Origin: Acanthopleura granulata
Taxonomy: Eukaryota > Mollusca > Polyplacophora > Chitonida > Chitonidae
Assembly: GCA_016165875.1 (NCBI GenBank)
Contig: JABBOT010000004.1
Coordinates: 18,229,672-18,293,671 of the forward strand
Length of the DNA: 64,000 bases
Direction: 5' to 3'
Made by a program: the position numbers and the translations under genes. The notes beneath the pieces were generated by a model. It saw only the letters and a program-made list of their open reading frames with translations. It made no database searches and had not been told where the DNA came from. Shown piece after piece: positions 13,401 to 23,800 of the stretch (within the stretch, counting starts at the first letter, position 1; the number at the start of each line of letters is the position of its first letter).

Positions 13401-15240
13401 TCTCAAAAGTTTTCTTGCCAACCCAATATGGCATCTAAGTTTCGTGACCGAGAACATTTAAACTTCGGTACACAAAAGGCAATCCCCAGGTCTACTACCT
13501 ACCTAAGTTTTGTGCACTTCTGACTTTCCATTTTAGCCGCAGAACTTCTAAAATTTTGAAACTGGCAAAAGTGATGATTTTGTTTTGGTGTGTGCTACTG
13601 CCAGTTTACTGACGTCACTTCCAGTTATGTCTAATTTGTCTCCATGCCTTGGGATGATGTTAGGCCTTAAGACTGTGTTGCTAGCTTTATTTGTTATGGA
13701 GATTCACCTTTTTCTGGTTTTGGTGGCGTCACTTCTGGTTTTGATGGCGTTACTTCTGGTTTTGATGACGTCACTTCTGGTTTTGGTGGCGTCACTTCTG
13801 GTTTTCAAAATTTGCATATTCATTTCCCAAACTGCATCAGATCAAATAATTTCCTACAGTAAAATTTTTAACAGTTAGAAAATATGTTGAAAAAACGAGT
13901 GTTTTAGTCACATGACATAATTACCCAATAGCTGCCTTCTAGAATTTTCCAACAATCAAACTTTCCTTTTCAAACTTCAAGTGCACAGTTTTGGAGATAC
14001 TAAATACCAAGTTTGAGAACAATCTGTTCGGACAATTTTGAGTAGAAAATTTTCAAAGTTTTTCATTAAAATTCAATATGGCTTCCAAGTCACATGAGCA
14101 AAAGTTTCCAAAAGTTTAGTGCAGATCTTAAGGTCTGTACAACAAACATACTGAGGTTTCATAACTGTGTGATTTGCCGTTTTTTTAAAAAACGCAGGAC
14201 AAATTTGCTGAGAATAACAATAATCCAAACGAAAACAAAAGGGATTCAAGCCTGAATGGCTTGAACCTCTAATAATCTGAACCAAAACAAAAGGGATTCA
14301 GGCCTGAATGGCTTGAATCCCTAATAATTTTCTTAAATTTTATTTATTTATTTGATTGGTGTTTTACACCGTACTCAAGAATATTTCACTTATACGACGG
14401 CGGCCAGCATTATGGAGGGAAGAAACCAAGCAGAGCCCGGAGGAAATCGACGACCATCTGCAGGTTGCTGGAAGACCTTCCCATGTACGACTGGAGAGGA
14501 AGCCATCATGAGCTGGTTTTGAACTCACAGCAACAGCATTGGTTGGAGGCTTCGGGTCATTGTGCTGCGATAGAGCGCTAACCTACTTAGCCACATAGGC
14601 CCCAATATTCTTAAAATAATGTTTTTTAGAAAAATACTGCAAGAAGGATACAAGCAAACATTCAAACATTTTCTTCCAACTCTTTTTTTTTTGACCAGGG
14701 GGCACTTCTTACACCTCAATATACAATGTTCTGAACTTTCCGGCTGGCTCCATGCCTGTTACCAAAGTTTCAGCTGAAGACGAAGAGGACTTGCAGCAAC
14801 ATTATCGTCCCAGAAAGCATCATGAAAAGGTGTTACAGAAGGTAATTGAATTCATTTATTCACACTTGAATGCAAAATCAAAATTTGTCTTACTCGGACG
14901 TTCTCTGCACTAATTTGTCATGCTATATGATTGTGGATCTATCTGTCTTCCCCCGTTTGTTCATCCATTAGAAGCCAAGTCGGACTGTTTAAATGGAAGA
15001 TTTTTTGATTGGTTTGTTGGGGATTAAGATTTCCATCTTCACTGAACATTGTGGAAAACAGCCAATCCATAATGTGATTATTGTTGTTTCTATTGATTGT
15101 TTCTGTTTCAGGTCATGATGGGTAGTCAAGGGATGCCTGTGAATGTCCAGTGTGTTGCTTTACCTTTTCAAGAGGAGCTTGTCCTGCGATTAATGAGAGA
15201 CTTGGAAAAGGGTTTGACCAGCCGAAGTACTTCAGCCTGA
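1456..15240 (+). CDS. FAAH: Fatty acid amide hydrolase (FAAH), 17 coding exons, 592 aa
   Basis: Integral-membrane serine hydrolase of the amidase-signature family; FAAH hydrolyses anandamide and other fatty acid amides at intracellular membranes. Coding exons: 1456-1674, 2460-2573, 3300-3356, 3940-4029, 4511-4582, 5151-5212, 5870-6076, 6530-6570, 6889-7013, 7477-7602, 8740-8837, 9489-9588, 11117-11160, 11437-11476, 12311-12422, 14699-14841, 15112-15240. All junctions are GT-AG, phases agree, and the sum is 1779 nt. A hydrophobic segment near residues 20-40 precedes a basic helix, like the single N-terminal membrane anchor of mammalian FAAH (579 aa). The Ser-cisSer-Lys triad is intact: Lys154 in GVPVSLKE, Ser229 in [10 protein letters not shown], and nucleophile Ser253 in [11 protein letters not shown]; the spacing equals human 142/217/241. 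Residues about 407-447 are hydrophobic and match the membrane-cap region. The C-terminal block [15 protein letters not shown] is conserved. The start is the first ATG of the open exon; a second in-frame ATG at residue 8 is possible. Orthology is secure; only the 5' end is uncertain. Confidence 0.95.
1895..2048 (+). repeat. SINE family A, 5'-truncated copy in FAAH intron 1
   Basis: Matches the central and 3' part of the full-length SINE at 59825-60088 (AGCAACCTGCAGATG, GGTTCCTCCCACC, ATAAGTAAAATATTCTTGAG) and ends in an A/T-rich tail. It is diverged, so an old insertion in the same orientation as the gene. Confidence 0.75.
2233..2475 (+). repeat. Tandem copies of FAAH exon 2 acceptor region
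   Basis: Four degenerate copies of a 57-60 bp unit lie immediately before exon 2, and the true exon start is the fifth. Each repeats the pattern TTTGCTGTTTAG/CTTACAATTGATG. The closest copies have a usable-looking AG at 2344 and 2401; the authentic one is at 2459. See findings. Confidence 0.8.
7900..8125 (+). repeat. SINE family B fragment in FAAH intron 10
   Basis: The segment reading AACTTGCCAGTGTTTGGTGG, then TTTTCCTCCACCCATCATAT and AAGTGAAAAGTTTTTGAG, is the reverse complement of the family B copy near 28240-28605. The 5' boundary is uncertain. Confidence 0.6.
8358..8625 (-). repeat. SINE family A, near full-length, in FAAH intron 10
   Basis: Reverse-oriented copy: it starts with the TTTATTTATTTA tail complement, then GTGTTTTACGCAGTACTCAAG and the GGCGGCCAGCATTATGG core, and ends with a decayed tRNA-like head (GTGCTAACAGACTTAGGCC). 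It is about 20% diverged by eye from the copy at 59825. The open frames across it are shadows of the SINE. Confidence 0.85.
10140..11060. repeat. 44-bp minisatellite in FAAH intron 12
   Basis: About a dozen near-perfect copies of a 44-bp GT-rich unit (core GTAGACAAAGTGAGTGTGTG followed by GGGTTGACAGAGTGCTTGGG) fill about 10450-11055, with decayed copies upstream to about 10140. Variant units replace CTTGG by CAAGG. The unit length is not divisible by three and has no minus-strand stop, so all three minus frames stay open for hundreds of bases and read the same 44-residue periodic peptide. It lies within the intron between exons ending 9588 and starting 11117. Confidence 0.95.
12590..13220. 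repeat. Diverged direct duplication in FAAH intron 15
   Basis: Two blocks (about 12590-12860 and about 12945-13220) follow the same order of words: a GCATATAGATGTAAA-like start, TGCC.A.TACAGTAAATC, TGAAGCCC.GTA.ATCCT, then TTT.AGCTTTA. and ACCTCC.AATAT. They look like two old copies of a dispersed repeat. No protein-coding signature was seen. Confidence 0.5.
13722..13808. repeat. 24-bp tandem repeat with CRE-like motif
   Basis: Four consecutive units of about 24 bp reading TGGTGGCGTCACTTCTGGTT with small changes, in FAAH intron 15. One unit (13766-13773) contains the perfect palindrome TGACGTCA, the CREB/ATF consensus; the others have GGCGTCAC or GGCGTTAC. Whether any unit is bound by a factor cannot be told from sequence. 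Confidence 0.7.
14338..14603 (-). repeat. SINE family A, near full-length, in FAAH intron 15
   Basis: Reverse-oriented copy. It starts with TTTATTTATTTGATTGGTGT and runs through GACGGCGGCCAGCATTATGG to a recognisable tRNA-like head complement (GATAGAGCGCTAACCTACTT, AGCCACATAGGCC). It ends about 95 bp before the exon 16 acceptor. Confidence 0.85.
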
Positions 15241-18200
15241 TATCATGTAAACATGATATATAGAGATTGCCATATTTGTGGCTCTCCAATTGATCTTTCT
15301 GGTATAAGTTGTTCAGCCAGATTCTTCCTGAAGATAAATATAGTGTATGAAAAAAAAAGAAAGATAATGTTCTTGTAAATTAGCATATCAACGGTAATGT
15401 TAAAGTCACTTCTTCAGGACTTTTGGCATTCAAGTTAAAAACAGATGTGAAAGAGTTGAGGAATTGGCTTTCTGTCTGTTAGCAACTTAAATGAGGATAA
15501 TGATAGTCATTACTGAAGCTTTGATGTTTATAGTTGGATGTGTGGTCAAACTCTCCAAGTGTAAATCAACCAAGAAAGTTGGTCAAATCGTCCAAGATAA
15601 AGAGTCATATCCTCTGATACATAAATGTACGTACATGTAGGCCTATAAATTAGCAGGTGTTAAGTAAAGCATGATGCACTCAAAGTATTAACTGAAACCT
15701 GTCCTTGTGACAAGTGGAATGCATATCCCTCCTGATTGACAAATGAAAGACATCCGTAAGATCTTGCCAAATCTCTGCCGCAAAATCATAACTAACTTTC
15801 ATGAATTTAAAAAGGAAGTTGCTGCATGGTTTTTTGTTTCGTTTTGTTTTGTTTTGTTTTTGTTAAAATGTCAAGGACATGTTTTCGACTTAACTCACTC
15901 ATACCATTGCCTACTCCACTTCGAGTCCTCCCTTCTCTTCACTCCCACTCAACAGTTTTGTTTAACTTAATTAATTTGCCCCGGAAACATGTGTTCCAAC
16001 AAAAGGAAAGTGCAGTCCACCCTTTGTTTAAGCTAACACCAATTCATCTTCATTCCACGTTGGTCTTAATGAGTTATCCACATCTGGAAATCTGAGCAAC
16101 TTCAAGTGGAAATTACCATAGATATACATTGTTCTAAATGCTTCTGAAGTTAACATTTTGATACACTGGGTATATAAGCCATGATTTGGACTTCACATAT
16201 TGTATACATATGACAATTTTTTATCAGTTTACCTGTAAAATTTGTCCCTGTAAAAAATAATTAATCAAGAATACATTCTGTAATTATCAGTCATGGATGA
16301 TGTGACTCTATATCTTACATGATTTGGCCAACTTTCTCAGAGGATTTATCCAGAACGATTTTGCTGGTGGGTGTTTTGGCCTGTGTCCAACAATTGTGTG
16401 GTGCCCACACAATTAAGCAGACAAAGAATACACAGCTTTTCAATATCCTTAGAGCTGCAAGAAGGATTTAACTTCAGTAATTGCCGTCACCAAACTCAAT
16501 GTCATAATTAGTTTATCTGGAATGTTGCAAGAAGATAGTTTTATTGATTTATTTAGCTTATTTTTTCTTAGTGGAACACTCAGACCTTAGTTTTATGGAA
16601 TATTACTCAGGTTTTCATACAGAATCCATGTTAAACAGTTTTCAAGTTAAGAACAGCTGAACTAAAATTATTTTATTAAGCAAGATGTTTTGGTCACTTG
16701 GTCTTCACTAATACTCAGTTAAAAAAAAAATCTCGTAACAGAAACCCAATGGGTTGCCTAACTCAACAACATTTGAGGTTGTTAGCTTTTGCTTGGGTGC
16801 TGGATCTGTGAGTAATCATCTCAGTATATTTTGTGTGTTCATTATTGATTTTGTGCTTATTGACTTTGCTTATGAACAAGTATTTATTACTCAAGTGCTA
16901 TTTATATATATATTAAGTTTGATATTATCAAGTGTCATGCTCATGTAGTTATTGTTTGCTTTTTTACTTGGAAAACTGGTGCCTGTGGGATTAGCAGTTG
17001 AGATTCTCTCTTTATTCTGCATCTAAAATGTTTTGTTTTTTGGGTGTTTTGTGCATGTTTTCCTTTTTATCCTTTTTCATGTACTCCTGGTTTTTGCTTT
17101 GCTTTTACAATACAGATGTAAACAGTAGTGATAAATGCAGTTTACAAAGCTACAACACATTTCTACCTGTTGTATGTATGGAATAACTTTAGCATATAAA
17201 CATGATATTCATAGTTCGTAAGTATTGCGATGATATGGGAAAGTGGCAGTGTCTGCTAGATCTTGTTTAGCCTGGGTTGGGTGTATCCCAGAACTATACA
17301 AGATATATTCATGCATATGTTGATGTGTAGTCTAACACTTATTTGTATTTTGTTACGTTCAGGGCCAGGAGTATTGTAAGGTGTTTCTTTGACTTTTGTG
17401 GTTACATTGGGTGTATAATGAATATGAAATAGGTAAATCATGTGTTCATGTGTATGCTGTAGTTTTTTGTGTATTCAGAACTCAATCTTGACAGCTGTGT
17501 TTCACCCTTTTGCTCATAAGCCTGAAAACTGCCGGTTAGACTTTTTAGTTTAGGCCTGATTGGTGTATACACTGCAGAGACATGCACATTAATGTCTCTG
17601 TCTGTTTGTCTCTCTGTAACCAACTGTTGTTTGTTAACACAACACCTCCGACTATTTCCTTGGATTGTGTTGATTGCCTGCATGTACTGTTTGGTACCAT
17701 CACACAACTAGTTTTCAAGTTATTCCTGTTTGAAGAGGGAATCTAGACTTGAAGAAAAGAAAAATGAGAGCTTGCACACACTTTTCCTCCTGGATCTTTT
17801 AACAGGTGTTTAGACTTTCTCTGTGTTGACTGTGCAGATAGTCCAAATGTTATCAAAGAATCATAAATTCAGTTAACTTGTTTGGTTAGCAAACACCATC
17901 ATTTTTCCGCTGCTATAAACTGTGAACTCAAGGTTTCTCATCACTATTTCCTGTTTTCAAAAAAAGAATTTACTTATGTTATAAAACACCTAAAAAGGTG
18001 GCGTGAGTTATTCATATATTCCAATAACACAGCTGGTTCTGTTGACATCATTTGTTGCCTTGGTTTGCCTGTTAGCCATATGAACATGGGGGAATGACTT
18101 ACAAAGCATTGTGTTCCTGGTTTCTCTAACATGGCATGTCCCATGGCCTCGTAAGAATTCCAGATGAAATGTTGATTAATATTTACCAAATATTTCAGAA

Positions 18201-20824
18201 CAAACTGACTGTGGCAGTTTAGATCTGTTTCCAGCCCTCTTCCAAAATAACTAATATTATTTGTTGTCCTTTCTTCTAACTTATGTACACTCTTATATTA
18301 CCTACAAGTCTTAAATACTCCTACTATAACGAATGTGTTCATTCATCTGTTTTTATATTAGTTGGTTTAAACAGGTTGCCTTTTTTTTTCAGTGATAGAA
18401 TATTTTGTGAACATTTCCACCTGTGATATAGGCAATATCTTTGGGATGGTTATTGGCTGATTAATAAATGTCTTATTTTGTTCTACTGCTGTATTGTCAG
18501 AATGGTTTGTTTTCAGTTTATGACATACAGCATGTGTCTCAGTTCTAATATGTGATGTTGATATTGTGGATTCTGGTAGGTTTAAAAAAAAAGGAATATG
18601 GCAGATTTAATTCCTCAGTCTGTGCTGTTTTTGTGAGTTGAAATGTAAATGAAACCTGTGGGATTATTCATTTCTTGTTGTTTTTCTATGTCTTATTCAT
18701 TATGTTGTTTTGTCCATGTATTTAGATATTATATGTTTAACATTTGAAAATGAATATTTACATTTACTTAAGTTTCCTGTGCCACACTTGTGTTGGATTT
18801 ACTGTATTAACAGCCAGTGTATATGTACACGTGAGATTTAAGAGACATTTTAGTTTAATTTTAAGGACAGAATTCTTCACAATGATGTACACAATTTATC
18901 AAAAAGTAACACCTGACAGTAGTACAAAATACTCTGTTCATGTTATTAGTGAAATGGTTGTACTGATGGTTATGCATTATGTAATAAAGAGACAGAAAAT
19001 ATTTTACCAAACTGTGTTGTGAGCTTCATATTTTCTGCAGATATTCTATTTTGCTGTTGCCGTTATCTATCCTTTGCAAGTAACAGTATGTATATGCTGG
19101 TAACCGTGTTGTAGCCTGGTGACTAGTTATTAAACACAAATTCATGGATTTGCTACTGGTAGCTAAGCTGTTAATTGACTACCTTGGTCCTCGGGAGACT
19201 AAATAGAGTAGAGGTGTGCCATTCTGAGTGACCTAGAAGGTGATATATGATTAGTTTCCGCACAGGCCATTTTTCCCTGACAAGTGTATTGTGTTCATAC
19301 TGTTGGTTACAACTATGTGTTTGCCGTTATCTGGCCAGCTGAAATGTGTTGTTATTTGCTATGTATACATCTAACACCAGACATAGGGTTGAAATGTACT
19401 TGTGTATGACGTATAGAAAGAATCAAAAGGCAAATAAGTAAACTCTCCAAGTCAGATTTTTTGACTTCAACCTGAAGATCTTCCTAGCTTCAATAATCAA
19501 GGTGTAAAATAGTATAAATCTGTTCATAACTCAATGCCTCAACTACCAACAATGTAGCACTGACCAATATCTTTTTTTCATAACGATGATGAAAATAATT
19601 TATGAATTATCTACATGCATATAATTTCTTTAATTACTATTATATTATTATTATTTTTTATGGAGGGAAGTGGAATGGACGAGTTACCCAACAGTGTTAT
19701 CCCCCCTGATGCGCATCTGTAGAGGCGAGTATGGCTCGCGCCACTACATGCTGTTGTTGTATTGTGAATACAGGAATAGATGATTTTTCTCTGCGATCAA
19801 TATCCCTCTATTATTTATATCCCGAAGAAATTACTTTCAACCAGCAGGCTCAGGCATGCCAGGAAACAGAGCCCCTGTTGATCACGGTAGGATATCAGTC
19901 CGTTATCTTTAAATTATTGTGACATATATGATAAAACGCTGTCAATTTATGACGTCAGATTAACGCCAACTGAATAATGGTAATAAATAAATAAATCAGT
20001 GAAATGAGATCGACATTGTAGTATTAAAGATGAAGGTAAGAGTTTTAAACACCGTCTGTTCCGTTGTCGACTAGCCTTGTGCTGTACTTTGCTAACCGCC
20101 TTGCAATTCCAGTACCGACAAACGCACATGTAGCAAGTGAAAGTCGCCTAATTTCTGATTGCAAATCTGTTCTGCTGTGTTCGAAACAATGTTTGCACAC
20201 TTTAGGTCTCATTTGTGTTCATCTCGTTGAAGATATAAGAGGAACTTAACGAGGCTATAGCGAAAAGGTCGAGTGTTGTTACCTTAGCTCATGCAATTAG
20301 CATACTGTGATTAGGAATTAAGTAGGAGGTTATTAGGAATTGCCAGTCTGAAGAATGTCTACATGCCGACAGTATCTGTGTATAACATACAATGTTTGTG
20401 CTATAACGTGATGTCCCACTGGTAAAGTATACACATATTTATTAGGCTGTCAGACATAAAGCAGAAAGAATATACCTGTAAAGTAATAAATGCCTGTGCC
20501 TTAATAACACAAACTTTACAGAGTGGACTTTCTTCTCTCTTCAGCTGAATTCAGCATCATCTAAAATACATAAATTGGCATGCAGCAAAATTTTTAAATA
20601 GATTTTAATGTGTGAAACTTAAAGATTTGTAGCTTCAACATCTACATCTTTTATAACAAATCTCACAACGAGACCGTATGTATTTAAATTCACTGTTTTA
20701 TTCACTGTAAATCGATCATTGAATGACACTGTATGGGTAGTAATAAGAGTTAATTCACAGGTGCTGATTTGCTTCTTTCCAAACTTTTCTCTCAAGATAC
20801 CTGATTCTTAGTTTATTATTTCAG
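15241..20824. other. FAAH-PIGB spacer, no recognised gene
   Basis: AT-rich 5.6 kb containing the FAAH 3' untranslated region and the PIGB promoter. Candidate AATAAA signals occur around 18463 and 18981, but none is close to the FAAH stop, so the true cleavage site is unclear. Short open frames here show no conserved motif. A GC-richer patch at about 19700-19740 might belong to the PIGB promoter. Confidence 0.4.
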
Positions 20825-20860
20825 AACCTATGTTACTGTTGGAACAGATCAAAAGTGGCA

Positions 20861-23800
20861 ATGGGGAAGGAGAACAAGGGCTCCAACACAATTCGTCGCA
20901 GAAAGAACAAACCGAGTGTAGAGGAGATAAGTAGAGCCCGAGAGAAGTGCCCATCCCCTACAGTTGTTGCTTCATCCCCAGAAGATGAAGGCAGCTACAT
21001 GTTTAATGAGGAAGTTTTGGGTCCTTCGCCCCTCAAACAAATCATGTCCTCTGATCAACAGTTATTCCTGGGTCTTTTTGCCTTCCGAACTGTTAACGCT
21101 TTATTTGTGCAGACCTATTTTGTCCCTGATGAGTTCTGGCAGTCACAGGAAGTGGCTCACAAGATGGTGTTTGGGTGAGACAATCAGTCACATATTTTGT
21201 TCCAAGAAAAGTAAAACTAGTAAACTTTATGTTTTTCAGGCCTACAGGATGATGTGTGTTAAGCATATTTTTAGACAATTGTGAAAGTATGAGTCAGGGG
21301 GTTAGTGAACAAGAGTTTCTCAGTGAAGATCAAATATTAGTGGACTGAGTATATCAACTCTCTGTAAATAAAGTTTACTAATCAAAGACGATTAAATGTT
21401 TATCTACAAGTTCATAAATGAATTACACTGTTTGGGTAATGATTTCCTCTGATTTAATCCAAATGTTTTTAATCATGTGTGTCATTATAGGTATGGTTAC
21501 CTGACATGGGAGTGGCGCTATGGTCTACGTGGTTACTTGTATCCAGGCATTTTTGCTGTTTTCTTTAAGATCTTGGCAGTGTTTGGTTTGGACAGTAGAC
21601 TGATGCTGGTAAGACAAACAGTGTTAATGATGTAGCTATGATGTATTTTTCTTTTTTTTAAATTTGGTGTCTTCTTTCGCCACACTTGTAAAGATACTTT
21701 TACATATGGCAACAGTAACTTTAAAATGTGTAAAACATATCCATGTAAACCTGTATCCATTCCCAGAGTAAACTGAAAACTTAAAAAAAAAAACTGTTTT
21801 GTTTCCTTGCTTTGTGATTCGTGCTGAAGCTGCAATGGTATTTATATTCTGTGCAGGTATGATGACTAGTGTCTGCTTCTTTGTCTGCTTCTTCTGATTG
21901 TTGAGGCTTGAAAGAAGGAAGGAAATAATTTACATTCAACACTTTTTCTGTATGTATTTATCAGATTAAGATTCCTCGAATTGTCCAGGGATTTGGGGCT
22001 GCCTGTGGTGACCTGTTTCTGTACAAACTGTCCTGGCGGTTAAGTGACCATCCAACTGCCCAGTGGGCTCTCCTATGTCAGGTTCTGTCCTGGGTGACCC
22101 TTTACATGAGCACACGTACCCTTACCAACTCAATGGAGTCTGTCCTCAATGTAATGGCACTCTACTACTACCCCTGGCCAGGAAAACCTAGGTATGAAAT
22201 TACATAAGCAAACTCCAAGGTTGTCTCCCGACAGTTGATGCAGAAGCTGTCCGAGGAATGACCCATTTCTTTACACAAATTTTCTAGGTGGTATTTTTGA
22301 AAAAGTGAAACTGTAATGAAGTTATTATTGCCATGACCTGTACAACAGCATATCAAAATTGCTCAAGTTTAATAAGCGTGATTCTTTTTTTGTGCAGATT
22401 TGGCTTGTGGAAGTTTTTGTCTCTGGCAGCCTTATCTGTTCTCATTCGCCCTACAGCAGCTGTGGTTTGGGTTCTGCTCTGCTCCTGGCATTTGCAACAA
22501 CAGAACCAGAACCTCTGGCGACTGTTCAGGGTTTATATACTAGTGGGGTAAGTAGCAGTTTTTTTTTGTCGTAGTTAGTTAAGAACTATATTACATTTAC
22601 TTGGGTGACACAAGTGAGGTAACATCGCAGCCTTTGACAAGGGCAGGCTTCATTCCAGGACTAGAAAAGAGAGCAAACGGTAAAAACAATGTTAAATAGT
22701 TACATTAATGCACGAAGCAGTCTAAATTTTAGTCAACTGGTAAGATATCCCACAATAAAGACACTGATATCATGAAAAACGATATGTACCATTTTGAAAT
22801 TGCTTACAGTTGGACATAATTCGTACTTTACATTCTTGGAAAAAAGCTTCCTATTCACCACAGATTTAGTAACAATGCATACCATTACTCCTGTGGTGAA
22901 CAGATACTACTAGCAACTGACTAACTGCCAAATTTGATACAACGTGTAACACAAGTTCTGTTGAAAGTAGCCTTATAGTTAAAGAAAAAAATACTAACTA
23001 TCGAATGTGTTTTGGCATACAAAGAGAAAACAAATTAAAAAGTGATTTCAGCAGTAGCACTTGAGGGGCTTATATTGATTCCCAGTGTCCAACTCCTGTG
23101 TTAGTCATTATTTTAGCTCGAAGAGTATTCTTTGCACAGGACAGTCATGATGGGATACTTGTTCATTTCATAGGTGTAGAGTGACAAGTTTTCATGAGCC
23201 CAGTAGAAAGAGGTGGGTGTCAGGTCTTGGAAGATTGAATAAAGGAATATCCTGACTGGGAAATTAATCATGTTACCACATGTACTTTGCATGTGTTTGT
23301 AGTGTTGATGAACATAATATGCATTTTCCAAGGTTGAAGAAAGTCAGATTTTGTAGCTAAAATTTTAGAAAAGTGCATGCATTGGGCAGCAGGTCTAAAT
23401 TGCTACCTGCCCCCTATCTCATTTGCCCTACTGTCACTCACCTGACAAGCCCTCTGACTTAAAATCCAACGTTTAAAAACTATTATAAGACTGTACAGTA
23501 ATTCAAGTACACTGGAACTCATGTTTTTTTCTTTTTATAATTGGCCATGTTTTGCCAACGTTTCCATTCTAAGCTCCCGAGATCAAATGTAACGCCAGAG
23601 CATCTCGATTTGCCAAGGCTAAACCACTGGATATGTTTTTACAGGTCTGTTGCTCTGGCCTGCTCTGCTGTTGTTGATCGTCTGTGTTATGGTCATTGGG
23701 TGAATGTTCAGTATAACTTTATGGAATTCAATGTGCTGTCTGGTATGGGAAACTTCTATGGCTCTCACCCCTGGCACTGGTATCTCACCCAGGGTGTGCC

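Noticed and set aside
20825..20860. N-terminal extension of PIGB through an upstream ATGAAG exon ending near 20036
   Set aside because: The phase fits and no stop intervenes, but the evidence is only a GTAAGA donor; the ATG at 20861 is simpler.
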